A DNA stretch of 10,199 nt, taken from assembly GCA_019237355.1 (NCBI GenBank), contig JAFAHH010000652.1, forward strand, positions 1-10,199. The letters run 5' to 3'. A model generated the notes under the pieces. It was not told the origin of the DNA and made no database searches. It saw only the letters and a list, made by a program, of their open reading frames with translations. Source of the DNA: Acetobacteraceae bacterium. GTDB taxonomy: Bacteria; Pseudomonadota; Alphaproteobacteria; Acetobacterales; Acetobacteraceae. Positions 1 to 6,941 of the stretch are shown here, piece by piece; the stretch's first letter is position 1; each line of letters begins with the position of its first letter. The position numbers and the translations under genes were made by a program.

Positions 1-756
1 ATCAGCTATGGGGCCCGGGCGATCACGGCAGGCGGCCACCAGGCGCTGCCGAAGCTCGTGTTCCCTGGAGGGGCGCTGATCGGCGATGATGCCGGCTTCT
101 TGAATGCCTCGCGGATCAAGGGCTCGCATAGCGCCATCAAGTCGGGAATGATTGCTGCGGAGGCGGCGTTCGAGGCGTTGGCCGCCGGTCGCGCCGGGGA
201 TGAATTAACCGCCTATCCGGAAGCTTACCGGCAGAGCTGGCTCTATGACGAGCTATACCGGGCGCGCAACTTCAAGCCGTGGATGAGCCGGGGGCTGTGG
301 TGGGGCTCGTTCCTGTTTGGCGTCGATCAGACCCTGCTGCGGGGAAAGGCACCTTGGACGCTGCATCTTACACCCGACCATACCAAGCTGAGAAAGGCGG
401 CGGAGTGCCAGCCGATCGCCTATCCCAAGCCTGACGGGGTGCTCACCTTCGATCGGCTGTCCTCGGTGTTTCTGTCCAACACCAACCACGAAGAAAATCA
501 GCCCTGTCATCTCAAGCTCAAAGATCCCCAAATTCCGATCAAGGTGAATCTGCCGGAGTACGATGCACCAGAGCAGCGCTACTGCCCGGCCGGTGTCTAC
601 GAAATCGTCCGCGATGGGGACGGGAGCGATCCGCGCCTGCAGATCAACGCCCAGAACTGCGTGCATTGCAAGACCTGCGACATCAAGGACCCGACTCAAA
701 ACATCGTCTGGGTTCCGCCTCAAGGCGGAGAAGGCCCAGTCTATCCCAACATGTAA
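1..756 (+). CDS. Electron transfer flavoprotein-ubiquinone oxidoreductase (ETF-QO), C-terminal part, 5' end outside window
   Basis: The frame is open from base 1 to the TAA at 754-756 and gives 251 residues of the C-terminal part of ETF-QO. This membrane-associated flavo-iron-sulfur protein passes electrons from ETF, and so from acyl-CoA dehydrogenases, to ubiquinone. The first visible residues carry the family's FAD/quinone-domain stretch (PGGALIGDDAGFLNASRIKGSHSAIKSG, split here as PGGALIGDDAGF and LNASRIKGSHSAIKSG). The [4Fe-4S] ligands are all present near the C-terminus: one Cys in YCPAGVYE, then, 25 residues later, NCVHCKTC. That is the same Cys spacing as in human ETF-QO (C561, C586, C589, C592). 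The protein ends normally in GPVYPNM. The MaoC gene follows after 12 bases, so co-transcription is likely and links this locus to fatty-acid oxidation. The start codon is not in the window. Confidence 0.95.
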   Translation: MSYGARAITAGGHQALPKLVFPGGALIGDDAGFLNASRIKGSHSAIKSGMIAAEAAFEALAAGRAGDELTAYPEAYRQSWLYDELYRARNFKPWMSRGLWWGSFLFGVDQTLLRGKAPWTLHLTPDHTKLRKAAECQPIAYPKPDGVLTFDRLSSVFLSNTNHEENQPCHLKLKDPQIPIKVNLPEYDAPEQRYCPAGVYEIVRDGDGSDPRLQINAQNCVHCKTCDIKDPTQNIVWVPPQGGEGPVYPNM

Positions 757-768
757 CGAGGTGCGCCC

Positions 769-1236
769 ATGTCTGGCGACGGATTCAGCGTCATCAAGGC
801 CACGGATTTCATCGACAAGGAACTGGGCGTATCCGATTGGATCACGATGAGTCAGGACCGCATCAATCAGTTTGCCGAGTGCACAGGGGACCACCAATGG
901 ATCCATGTCGATGCGGAGCGGGCGCGGCGCGAGAGCCCATTCGGGACCACCATCGCCCACGGATATCTGACTCTTGCGATGCTGGCCGAGACCTTTTTCG
1001 AAGTCGTCGCCAAACCGGCTCGAATGAGCCAGGCGCTCAACTATGGGCTTGACCGCGTACGCTTCATTGCGCCGGTCAGGTCCGGCTCCCGCATACGCAA
1101 CCGCATCAAGTTGCTCGCTGCGGAGAAAAAAGGCGATGGCCGGGTGCTGCTTACGACCGAAAACACCATAGAGATAGAGGGTGAAGGCAAGCCCGCCCTA
1201 ATTGCCAATGCCCTCGTGATGGCCGCCGGCGGCTGA
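769..1236 (+). CDS. MaoC-family (R)-specific enoyl-CoA hydratase
   Basis: A 155-residue single hot-dog-fold MaoC dehydratase. The hydratase signature is visible as FAECTGDHQWIHVDAERA, with the catalytic pair Asp41 and His46 in the D-x4-H arrangement of (R)-hydratases. The GDHQWIH variant resembles mycobacterial HtdZ (Rv0130) more than PhaJ of Aeromonas, whose signature reads GDxNPxH. Such enzymes hydrate trans-2-enoyl-CoA to (R)-3-hydroxyacyl-CoA in the cytoplasm. The length is normal for a stand-alone domain. The ATG at 769 is preceded by CGAGGTG about 5 bases upstream and lies 12 bases after the ETF-QO stop. A PHA synthase starts 22 bases after its stop, so I infer that it supplies (R)-3-hydroxyacyl-CoA monomers, a PhaJ-like role. 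Use in another acyl-CoA pathway cannot be excluded. Confidence 0.93.
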   Translation: MSGDGFSVIKATDFIDKELGVSDWITMSQDRINQFAECTGDHQWIHVDAERARRESPFGTTIAHGYLTLAMLAETFFEVVAKPARMSQALNYGLDRVRFIAPVRSGSRIRNRIKLLAAEKKGDGRVLLTTENTIEIEGEGKPALIANALVMAAGG

Positions 1237-1245
1237 CCCGGCGCG

Positions 1246-1252
1246 AAAGGAG
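1246..1252 (+). promoter_or_regulatory. Ribosome binding site of phaC
   Basis: AAAGGAG lies 6 bases upstream of the ATG at 1259, a near-consensus Shine-Dalgarno site. It fixes the phaC start and is the best such site in the left block. Confidence 0.75.
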
Positions 1253-1258
1253 TTCGCC

Positions 1259-2971
1259 ATGGACATTGGCGGTAACAGGACCATTGAGGCGAACGGAGCC
1301 AACGAGCTTGCGGCAGAGGCTTCCGAGCAAATCCTCGGGCCGAACCCGTTCGTTGGGCTTCGGCTCGAAGACATACTCAGCACGATCGGACAAATCGGCG
1401 GGCAGGCCCTCAAAGCGCCCATGCTGGTTCTTAAACAGGAGGCGGCGCTCGCCCGGGATCTGCTCTCGGCATTACCCGGCGACGCCGCGATCGCGCCTGC
1501 CAAGGGCGACAAGCGGTTCGCCGATACAGCCTGGGCGGACAATCCGTTTTATCGAATGTATCTGCAGGCCTATCTGGCGTGGAACAATGCCTTGGAAGGC
1601 TTTGTTGATGGTTCCGACCTAGATGATCTGGGCAAGCAGCGAGCCCGGTTCGTGATTTCGTTACTCACGGACGCGCTGGCGCCGACGAACACGCTGCTCG
1701 GTAATCCTGCGGCGCTCAAAAAGGCGATCGATTCCGGTGGTATGAGCCTGGTTGAAGGCGTCAAGAACCTCCTTTCGGATCTTTCCACCAACGGCGGCAT
1801 GCCCGCCCAGGTGGATCGGAAGGCGTTTCAGGTGGGCCGGAATCTCGCCCTCTCACCCGGAGCCGTGGTGCTGCGCAACGACGTGCTGGAACTGATCCAG
1901 TACGCGCCCGCAACTAGCGACGTGTACGCGCGTCCGCAATTGATCGTTCCACCCCAAATCAACAAGTACTACCTTTTTGATATCGCGCCCGGGAAGAGCA
2001 TTATCGAGTATCTCGTGCGGAATGGCTTCCAGGTCTTCGTGGTAAGCTGGCGCAATCCTACGCGCGAGCAAAAAGACTGGAACATGGATACGTACGTTTC
2101 GGCGTTACTCGCGGCGATTGAGGCGGTGCGTGAAATCACCGGCTCAGCAGAGGTCAATGTCCAAGCGGCTTGCTCGGGTGGAATAACCATTGCGGCATTG
2201 CTCGGACACCTGGCCGCGAAGCGGCAGAGTCTCATCAACGCAGTGACCCTGATGGTCATGGTTGCGGTGTTGGACGCCGACGCCGACTCTGTCCTTGGCC
2301 TGTTTGCGACGCCAGAAACCATCGCCGCGGCCAAGCTGAACTCGTCGCGCAAGGGGATCCTCGAGGGCGATGAAATGGCACGCGTGTTCTCCTGGATGCG
2401 GCCCAACGACTTGGTCTGGAACTACTGGGTCAATAACTATCTTATGGGGAACCCACCCCCAGCCTTCGATATTCTGTACTGGAACAACGACACGACCCGG
2501 CTGCCAGCGAAGTTCCATGCACAGCTGCTCGACATTTTTGCCGGCAGGCTTTTGCAAGAACCCGGCGCCCTCGACGTCCTTGGCACACCCATCGACCTGT
2601 CCGACGTGAAGTGCGACAAATACGTGATTGCCGGGATGACGGATCACATTACGCCGTGGAAAGGCGTGCTCAGAACAGCACGATTATTCGGCGGCAAAAC
2701 CGACTTCATTCTCAGCTCCAGCGGCCACATTCAGAGCCTGGTTAATCCGCCGGGTAATCCGAAGGCGAAGTACTTCATCGGGTCAGATCTACGGGCGAGT
2801 GCAGACGACTGGCTGGCCGGCGCGCGTACGGTCTCGGGTTCGTGGTGGGATCATTGGCGGGAATGGCTCGCGGGACGGTCGGGCGAGATGCGCCCGGCTC
2901 CGAAATCGCTCGGGAGCGAGCGGTTTAGGCCGGGGGCCAAGGCGCCCGGCAGCTATGTTCTTGATTCGTAG
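1259..2971 (+). CDS. phaC: Class II-like polyhydroxyalkanoate synthase
   Basis: A 570-residue PHA synthase, which polymerises (R)-3-hydroxyacyl-CoA on the granule surface. The N-terminal PhaC domain begins near residue 95 (NPFYRMYLQAYLAW) and the alpha/beta-hydrolase core follows. Visible catalytic residues are Cys305 in the lipase-like box (AACSGG), Asp462 in GMTDHITPW and His490 in SSSGHIQS. Blocks such as APTNTLLGNPAA, VLRNDVLELIQY, WMRPNDLVWNYWVNNYL, FDILYWNNDTTRLPA and the ending APGSYVLDS match the Pseudomonas class II synthases, from memory, better than class I enzymes. The Cys-to-His distance of 185 residues is also closer to class II. This predicts preference for medium-chain monomers. 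The box has Ala303 where G-x-C-x-G expects Gly. No phaZ, second phaC, phaD or phasin gene is nearby. The N-terminal 30 residues are not conserved in my recollection. Confidence 0.95.
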   Translation: MDIGGNRTIEANGANELAAEASEQILGPNPFVGLRLEDILSTIGQIGGQALKAPMLVLKQEAALARDLLSALPGDAAIAPAKGDKRFADTAWADNPFYRMYLQAYLAWNNALEGFVDGSDLDDLGKQRARFVISLLTDALAPTNTLLGNPAALKKAIDSGGMSLVEGVKNLLSDLSTNGGMPAQVDRKAFQVGRNLALSPGAVVLRNDVLELIQYAPATSDVYARPQLIVPPQINKYYLFDIAPGKSIIEYLVRNGFQVFVVSWRNPTREQKDWNMDTYVSALLAAIEAVREITGSAEVNVQAACSGGITIAALLGHLAAKRQSLINAVTLMVMVAVLDADADSVLGLFATPETIAAAKLNSSRKGILEGDEMARVFSWMRPNDLVWNYWVNNYLMGNPPPAFDILYWNNDTTRLPAKFHAQLLDIFAGRLLQEPGALDVLGTPIDLSDVKCDKYVIAGMTDHITPWKGVLRTARLFGGKTDFILSSSGHIQSLVNPPGNPKAKYFIGSDLRASADDWLAGARTVSGSWWDHWREWLAGRSGEMRPAPKSLGSERFRPGAKAPGSYVLDS

Positions 2972-3001
2972 CTAACACGACAGGAAACAAGTGGAACCAC
3001 C

Positions 3002-3853
3002 ATGAGCCTCGCCAAAAAAACGATTTTCATCTCGGGCGGCAGCCGCGGCATCGGACTTGCGATCGCGCTGCGCGCCGCACGGGATGGCGCGAACATCGCC
3101 ATTGCGGCAAAGACGGCGGAGCCGCATTCCAAGCTCGAGGGCACCATCTACACGGCCGCCGAGCAAATCGAGCAGGCCGGTGGCCGGGCGCTTCCTTTGA
3201 TTGTCGACATTCGGGATGAGAATCGGGTTGCAGAAGCCGTAAGGGAAACGGCCGAAAGGTTCGGCGGCATCGACATCCTGGTCAACAATGCAAGCGCGAT
3301 CCGCACGACTGGAACACTCGAGACGCCGGTTAGCCGCTACGATTTGATGCATGGGGTAAACGGCCGCGGAACTTTTGTATGCTCGCAGGCTTGCCTACCG
3401 TATCTGCTCAAAGCAGATAACCCCCATATCCTAACGATCTCGCCGCCGCTCACTCACGAAGCAAAATGGTTCAGCTCGCATCCGCCATACTCCATCGCCA
3501 AGTACACGATGAGCCTGTTTACCTTGGCGCTGGCGGCAGAATTCGCCGAGTACGGCGTTGCCGTAAACTCGCTTTGGCCCCGGACGGTGATCGCGACGGC
3601 AGCCGTTTTGTACGAGTTGGGGGGCGAGGGAATGATGGCGGGAGGTCGCAAACCTGAGATCATGGGCGATGCGGCGCACGCCATCTTAACAGTGCCGTCG
3701 CGGCTTTGGACCGGCAAGTTCTTCATCGACGATGAGGTGCTGATGGCGGCCGGCACTCGCGATTTCGCGCAATACGACGCAAAGCGGGGAGAACCATTGA
3801 TTACCGATTTCTTCGTCGAGGCGCTTCCGGGGATGAAGGGCTTTTCACACTGA
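3002..3853 (+). CDS. HSDL2-like short-chain dehydrogenase/reductase
   Basis: A 283-residue Rossmann-fold short-chain dehydrogenase. The cofactor loop is S11-G-G-S-R-G-I-G18, then V94-N-N-A-S98, with a full catalytic set of Asn120, Ser147, Tyr163 and Lys167 (YSIAK). The Ser-to-Tyr spacing of 16, and blocks such as AAKTAEPHSKLEGTIYTAAE, ISPPL, WPRT and GKFFIDDEVL, match the dehydrogenase part of human HSDL2 as I recall it. HSDL2 is a peroxisomal protein of lipid metabolism. The SCP2 sterol/lipid carrier domain found at the C-terminus of animal HSDL2 is absent. AKT after the second strand lacks an obvious acidic NAD-selecting residue, so NADP(H) use is possible. It starts 30 bases after phaC, with only a weak GTGGA site 6 bases before the ATG. 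The substrate is unknown; context suggests an acyl or aldehyde intermediate of lipid breakdown. Confidence 0.9.
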   Translation: MSLAKKTIFISGGSRGIGLAIALRAARDGANIAIAAKTAEPHSKLEGTIYTAAEQIEQAGGRALPLIVDIRDENRVAEAVRETAERFGGIDILVNNASAIRTTGTLETPVSRYDLMHGVNGRGTFVCSQACLPYLLKADNPHILTISPPLTHEAKWFSSHPPYSIAKYTMSLFTLALAAEFAEYGVAVNSLWPRTVIATAAVLYELGGEGMMAGGRKPEIMGDAAHAILTVPSRLWTGKFFIDDEVLMAAGTRDFAQYDAKRGEPLITDFFVEALPGMKGFSH

Positions 3854-3863
3854 GGCTTGAGCG

Positions 3864-4649
3864 ATGGACGAGGTTGATGTTAGCCGAACCGATGGCATGT
3901 TGCACATTCGCCTCAATCGCCCAGACAAGCGCAACGCCGTCACGCGGGCCATGTACGGAATTATGGCCGATGCCGTCGCGACTGGTGAGTCCGATGACGC
4001 GATAAGGGTGGTGCTATTCAGTGGCGCCGGAGAGGGATTTTGTGCCGGCAACGATCTCAATGACTTCCTGGCCCATACGCCCAAGGGAACGGAGGGCCCT
4101 GGCTTCCGCTTTCTGCGGACAATCTCTACCGCAACCAAGGTGCTCATGGCCGCCGTGCACGGCAATGCCGTCGGTATTGGGACGACGATGCTGCTGCACT
4201 GCGACCTTGTCGTTGCCGCACACAGCGCACGTTTCTCATTGCCTTTCGTGAGCATGGGCTTGATCCCTGAGGCGGCCAGCTCGCTATTGTTGCCCCGCGC
4301 GATCGGCCACATTCGAGCCGCCGAACTCCTGCTCCTGGGTGAAGCGATCGATGCAGCGACGGCATTGCGTTGGGGACTTGTGAACCGGGTGGTCGACGAG
4401 ACGGAACTGATGGAGGTTGCGCGATCTTTAGCACGCCGAATTAGCGCACAACCGCCATCAGCGCTGCGGATGTCGAAGCAGCTTTTGAAAGATGACAGAG
4501 CTGGAGTTGCCCTGCGGATCGAGCACGAGGGGAGGATCTTTTCGGCTCAGCTCCGGTCTCCTGAGTTGAAGGAGGCGGCGACTGCCTTACTCGAGAAGCG
4601 GCTGCCTGACTTTTACCGGTCGGGGTTGGGCTCGAACGAAAACGAATAG
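3864..4649 (+). CDS. Crotonase-fold enoyl-CoA hydratase/isomerase family protein, isomerase-like active site
   Basis: A 261-residue crotonase-superfamily protein. The first oxyanion-hole segment is C60-A-G-N-D-L and the second is G100-N-A-V-G104-I-G-T-T. In true hydratases two acidic residues act together. Here the segment FSLPFVSMGLIPEAASS has Phe128 at the first acidic position and keeps Glu136 at the second, inside a P-E-x-x-S-S turn of the kind seen in Eci2-type delta3,delta2-enoyl-CoA isomerases. I therefore favour isomerase over hydratase, although such proteins are usually auto-annotated as enoyl-CoA hydratase. An isomerase would move double bonds of unsaturated acyl-CoAs into the trans-2 position that MaoC uses. 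The ATG lies 10 bases after the SDR stop, and GAGG at 3852-3855, overlapping that stop, is its likely ribosome binding site. It is the last gene of the left block. Confidence 0.92.
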   Translation: MDEVDVSRTDGMLHIRLNRPDKRNAVTRAMYGIMADAVATGESDDAIRVVLFSGAGEGFCAGNDLNDFLAHTPKGTEGPGFRFLRTISTATKVLMAAVHGNAVGIGTTMLLHCDLVVAAHSARFSLPFVSMGLIPEAASSLLLPRAIGHIRAAELLLLGEAIDAATALRWGLVNRVVDETELMEVARSLARRISAQPPSALRMSKQLLKDDRAGVALRIEHEGRIFSAQLRSPELKEAATALLEKRLPDFYRSGLGSNENE

Positions 4650-4849
4650 AGATGCGAGGGCACGTCGCAGGCAGCACCGGGATAGGTGTTTTGCCGGCAG
4701 CATCCCAGGAGTTGCTTGTGGCAGGCAATCTGATGCGCCTGTTGCACGGCCCGGCGCAACTCGGTCTGGAGCTGGGCGCGCGATACCGGTTCTCGACCTA
4801 CGGAATGGCGCAGCCGGGCCCCAGGGATTGCGCGTCGTTGAGTGAAGGA
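4650..4849. other. Convergent intergenic region
   Basis: About 200 bases separate the crotonase stop from the end of the minus-strand transporter, so transcripts from both sides end here. The only structure I see is an imperfect inverted repeat at 4741-4760 (GTTGC/GCAAC arms, mismatched interior) without a T-run. It is at best a weak, factor-dependent terminator candidate. A 92-codon open frame begins at 4652, but nothing supports it as a gene. Confidence 0.4.
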
Positions 4850-6169
4850 TTAATCGCCCTGCGCCGGCAAGGCAGCGGTGCGCCGCGGGTCGACCCGCAA
4901 GGCAAGCGCGATCGTTGCGGCGAGGAATAAGAAGGCCGAGATGGTCAGCAGCGCAGCGGCGTAGCTCCCGGTCGTGTCTCTTACCCAACCGATCATCCAC
5001 GGGCCGAACAGGCCTCCAAACTGCGCGACGGTGTTGACGAAGGCGATGGAGGCGGCAGCCGCGACGCCGGTCATCAGCGAGGCGTTGATGCTCCAGAATA
5101 ATGAGTTTCCGGAGTTGATGCCGAGGCCGGTCAGGCACAGCATCACGTAGGACAGTGCCGCACTCGGGGCTACCGCACTCATCCCGATCGCCGCGCCCGC
5201 GAGGATATAGACACCGGCCAGATGGCGCTTGCGATCGCCGAAGCGATCGGAGCTCCAGCTCACAATCAGCGTGCCGATCACGCCGAGCAGGGGAGGCACG
5301 GCCGACAGCAATCCGACCTCGATGTCGGTCAGGGTGCCGAATGACTTGATGATGAGCGGGAGCCAGATCAGCAACCCGTAGACGCCGATCAGCGCGCAGC
5401 CGAACAGGATCGCCAGTGCCCAGGCGCGGCCGTCGGAGGCGCCAGCCCACCATTTGTGCGAGTGCTCAGTCTCGAGCCGGGTCCGTTCGCGCGCGAGCCG
5501 GCCGTCCAGCCATTCGTGCTGCTCGGGGGCGAGCCACCGTGCCCTGGCCGGGCGATCCGTCAGCGCCGCGAGGAAGACCAGGCCAAGAATCATCGTCGGC
5601 ACGCCTTCCAGGATGAACATCCATTGCCAGCCCTGAAGCCCACCCAGGCCGTCGCAATAGGTCATTAGCGCCGTCGAGACGGGGCCTCCCAGTACAGCCG
5701 CGACCTGCCCGGCGATGATGTACCCACCCACCGCCCGGGCCCGGTACTCGGAGGGGAACCAATAGGTGACGTACACCGCAAGCCCGGGCAGAAAGCCTGC
5801 CTCGGCAACACCAAGCAGGAACCGCAGGGTGTAGAAGCTGCCCGCGTTCCACACGAAAGCCATGAGCGACGCAATCAACCCCCAGCTCAGGAGAATGCGG
5901 GCGATCCACACCCGCGCACCGATGCGGTGCAACATGAGGTTGCTCGGCACCTCGAGCACCATATAACCCGCAAAGAACACGCTGGCGCCAAAGCCGAACT
6001 GCGCTGCGGTCAGACCGATATCATGGTTCATCCGTAGGCCGGCGAACCCGATATTAATCCGGTCGAGATAGTTGAAGAACATCGCGCAGAACAGCATGGG
6101 CACCAGGCGCCAATACACGCGACGCATGGTCTCCCGCTCAATCGTGCGTGCCTCGACCCTCTCCGGCAT
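4850..6169 (-). CDS. MFS transporter, anion:cation symporter (ACS) family
   Basis: A 439-residue major facilitator superfamily permease of the inner membrane, of normal length for twelve helices with a charged central loop (about residues 205-245). ACS hallmarks are visible: NYLDRINIGFAGL in helix 1 (residues 33-45), EVPSNLMLHRIGARVWIAR between helices 2 and 3, and GVAEAGFLPGLAVYVTYWF followed by PSEYRARAVGGY (residues 120-150). Known members import organic anions such as hexuronates, tartrate, phthalate, 4-hydroxyphenylacetate or allantoate with protons, but the substrate cannot be assigned here. The ATG at 6169 has AGGGAG 6 bases upstream, which supports this start. The gene is single on its strand. 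The nearby D-2-hydroxyacid dehydrogenase and thiamine-diphosphate enzyme make a small hydroxy- or keto-acid a reasonable guess for its substrate. Confidence 0.93.
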   Translation of the reverse strand: MPERVEARTIERETMRRVYWRLVPMLFCAMFFNYLDRINIGFAGLRMNHDIGLTAAQFGFGASVFFAGYMVLEVPSNLMLHRIGARVWIARILLSWGLIASLMAFVWNAGSFYTLRFLLGVAEAGFLPGLAVYVTYWFPSEYRARAVGGYIIAGQVAAVLGGPVSTALMTYCDGLGGLQGWQWMFILEGVPTMILGLVFLAALTDRPARARWLAPEQHEWLDGRLARERTRLETEHSHKWWAGASDGRAWALAILFGCALIGVYGLLIWLPLIIKSFGTLTDIEVGLLSAVPPLLGVIGTLIVSWSSDRFGDRKRHLAGVYILAGAAIGMSAVAPSAALSYVMLCLTGLGINSGNSLFWSINASLMTGVAAAASIAFVNTVAQFGGLFGPWMIGWVRDTTGSYAAALLTISAFLFLAATIALALRVDPRRTAALPAQGD

Positions 6170-6174
6170 ATGCG

Positions 6175-6180
6175 CTCCCT
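6175..6180 (-). promoter_or_regulatory. Ribosome binding site of the MFS transporter
   Basis: AGGGAG on the minus strand, 6 bases before the ATG at 6169. It supports the start that gives the N-terminus MPERVEARTIERETM rather than the internal Met15. Confidence 0.7.
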
Positions 6181-6182
6181 TC

Positions 6183-6673
6183 GACCGCCGCGCTTTCAGT
6201 GGCGCGCACCGGTGTGCTCGAGCCGCTGCAGTCTGGACGCCCTTGATGCGCGAGGTCTAATCGTTATGAAACGTTACGGCGCCACTCTGACTAGGTGTAG
6301 GGGGTGCCCGCCTATACCGGCTTACCTTTTTACTGCGGATGTCTCAAGGGAGCCTTGGGCCGCTACGGCTTAATTTAGGCGGCGGCTTCGAGATGCTGCG
6401 GCGCATCCTCGGAGGCGTTTGCTCAATCTAAGGTCGATGCCGCTGGCTCTCCGTTTGCATTTAGGTGGATGGATTGTTTCTCGAGCTGGGCCATTTGATT
6501 GACCTAGGTAAACTATTATTAACTGCACTCCGCCGCGCAAAGGCGTTAAGTTTCTTCCGCGGCCAAGCGCAGTAGCGCTAACCGCTTCATTTCACAAAAC
6601 AGCAACAAACGGCGTAATGCTGGCAGCAAGCTGGCATGACCGGCCGCAATTTTGAGCGATGCTGCAGAGCAAA
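6183..6673. other. Non-coding region between transporter and 66-residue gene
   Basis: This stretch has no convincing gene on either strand. It must hold the promoter of the minus-strand transporter and that of the plus-strand small gene. Visible structure: two CGTTA units at 6262-6266 and 6272-6276 (10-base period), the hairpin at 6294-6318, an AT-rich patch at about 6494-6523 containing TATTAT at 6514-6519, and two GCTGGCA units at 6619-6625 and 6630-6636 (11-base period). I see no tRNA-like fold and no good sigma-70 pair with 16-18 base spacing. Base composition is visibly less G+C-rich than in the flanking genes. Confidence 0.5.
6294..6318. repeat. Hairpin-forming inverted repeat in transporter upstream region
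   Basis: GGTGTAGG (6294-6301) and CCTATACC (6311-6318) pair over 8 bases with one G-U, around a 9-base loop. TTTTT follows on the plus strand about 8 bases after the stem, too far for a classical intrinsic terminator, and no plus-strand gene lies just upstream. An operator for a regulator of the minus-strand transporter, or part of an unannotated small RNA, are both possible. Confidence 0.4.
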
Positions 6674-6680
6674 AGGGAGG
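6674..6680 (+). promoter_or_regulatory. Strong ribosome binding site of the 66-residue gene
   Basis: AGGGAGG lies 5 bases before the ATG at 6686. It is one of the strongest Shine-Dalgarno sites in the window and is the main argument that the short frame after it is translated. Confidence 0.7.
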
Positions 6681-6685
6681 GCTAG

Positions 6686-6886
6686 ATGGGCTATGAGCTT
6701 CGTAACAATGGCCGAAGGCTACGCATATTTGATCGTCCAGAGGAAGCGCTCGCGCAGGTGCGCGTCATGATGAGGCGCGACCCAGACTGCGAGCCGGAAG
6801 TTCTGGACACGCATACAGGCCAGGCATTCGAGCCGGCGGCTTCGATTAGCTGGCGCGATGAACTGGCCAACAAGATCACTTTCTGA
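6686..6886 (+). CDS. Small hypothetical protein, 66 residues
   Basis: I do not recognise a named family. The product starts MGYELRNNGRRLRIFDRPEEA and ends WRDELANKITF. It has no signal peptide, membrane segment or cysteine cluster; its single Cys is at about position 35 (DPDCEPEV). It is a soluble, strongly charged polypeptide with a basic N-terminal half (RNNGRRLR, VRVMMRRD) and an acidic patch after it. The pattern, a short strand-like start, then a helix RPEEALAQVRVMMRRDP, then a strand around PEVLDTHTG, suggests a small alpha/beta fold in which the last part (TGQAFEP) may be a further strand. A strong ribosome binding site and a clean stop support translation. It stands alone, with non-coding DNA before it and an inverted-repeat element after it. 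I vaguely recall similar hypothetical proteins in Bradyrhizobium relatives but cannot confirm that. Confidence 0.7.
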   Translation: MGYELRNNGRRLRIFDRPEEALAQVRVMMRRDPDCEPEVLDTHTGQAFEPAASISWRDELANKITF

Positions 6887-6922
6887 GAAGAGGTGCAGTC
6901 CCAGGCCGCTCAACCCGGAGAA

Positions 6923-6939
6923 GGGCGGCCGGATCGCCC
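6923..6939 (+). terminator. Possible terminator hairpin after the 66-residue gene
   Basis: GGGCG (6923-6927) and CGCCC (6935-6939) form a short G+C-rich stem with a 7-base loop, 37 bases after the small gene's stop. There is no T-run after it, so intrinsic termination is doubtful. Confidence 0.3.
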
Positions 6940-6941
6940 CT

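Noticed and set aside
253..960. A 235-codon minus-strand frame
   Set aside because: It is antisense to ETF-QO and MaoC, both with clear catalytic or cluster-binding residues, and has no domain signature.
4741..4760. Intrinsic terminator between convergent genes
   Set aside because: The stem has only five clean pairs, a mismatched interior and no T-run on either strand.
4652..4930. A 92-codon plus-strand frame starting 2 bases after the crotonase stop
   Set aside because: No ribosome binding site or recognisable motif, and its last part is antisense to the end of the transporter gene. A coupled small protein cannot be fully excluded, but nothing positive supports it.
4587..5453. A 288-codon minus-strand frame overlapping the transporter in another frame
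   Set aside because: Arg-rich composition and full overlap with a 12-helix permease frame show that it is a shadow.
6495..6519. TTGATT followed by TATTAT as a sigma-70 promoter
   Set aside because: The spacing is 13 bases, too short for a normal promoter, and no better-spaced partner was found. Only the AT-rich patch is recorded.
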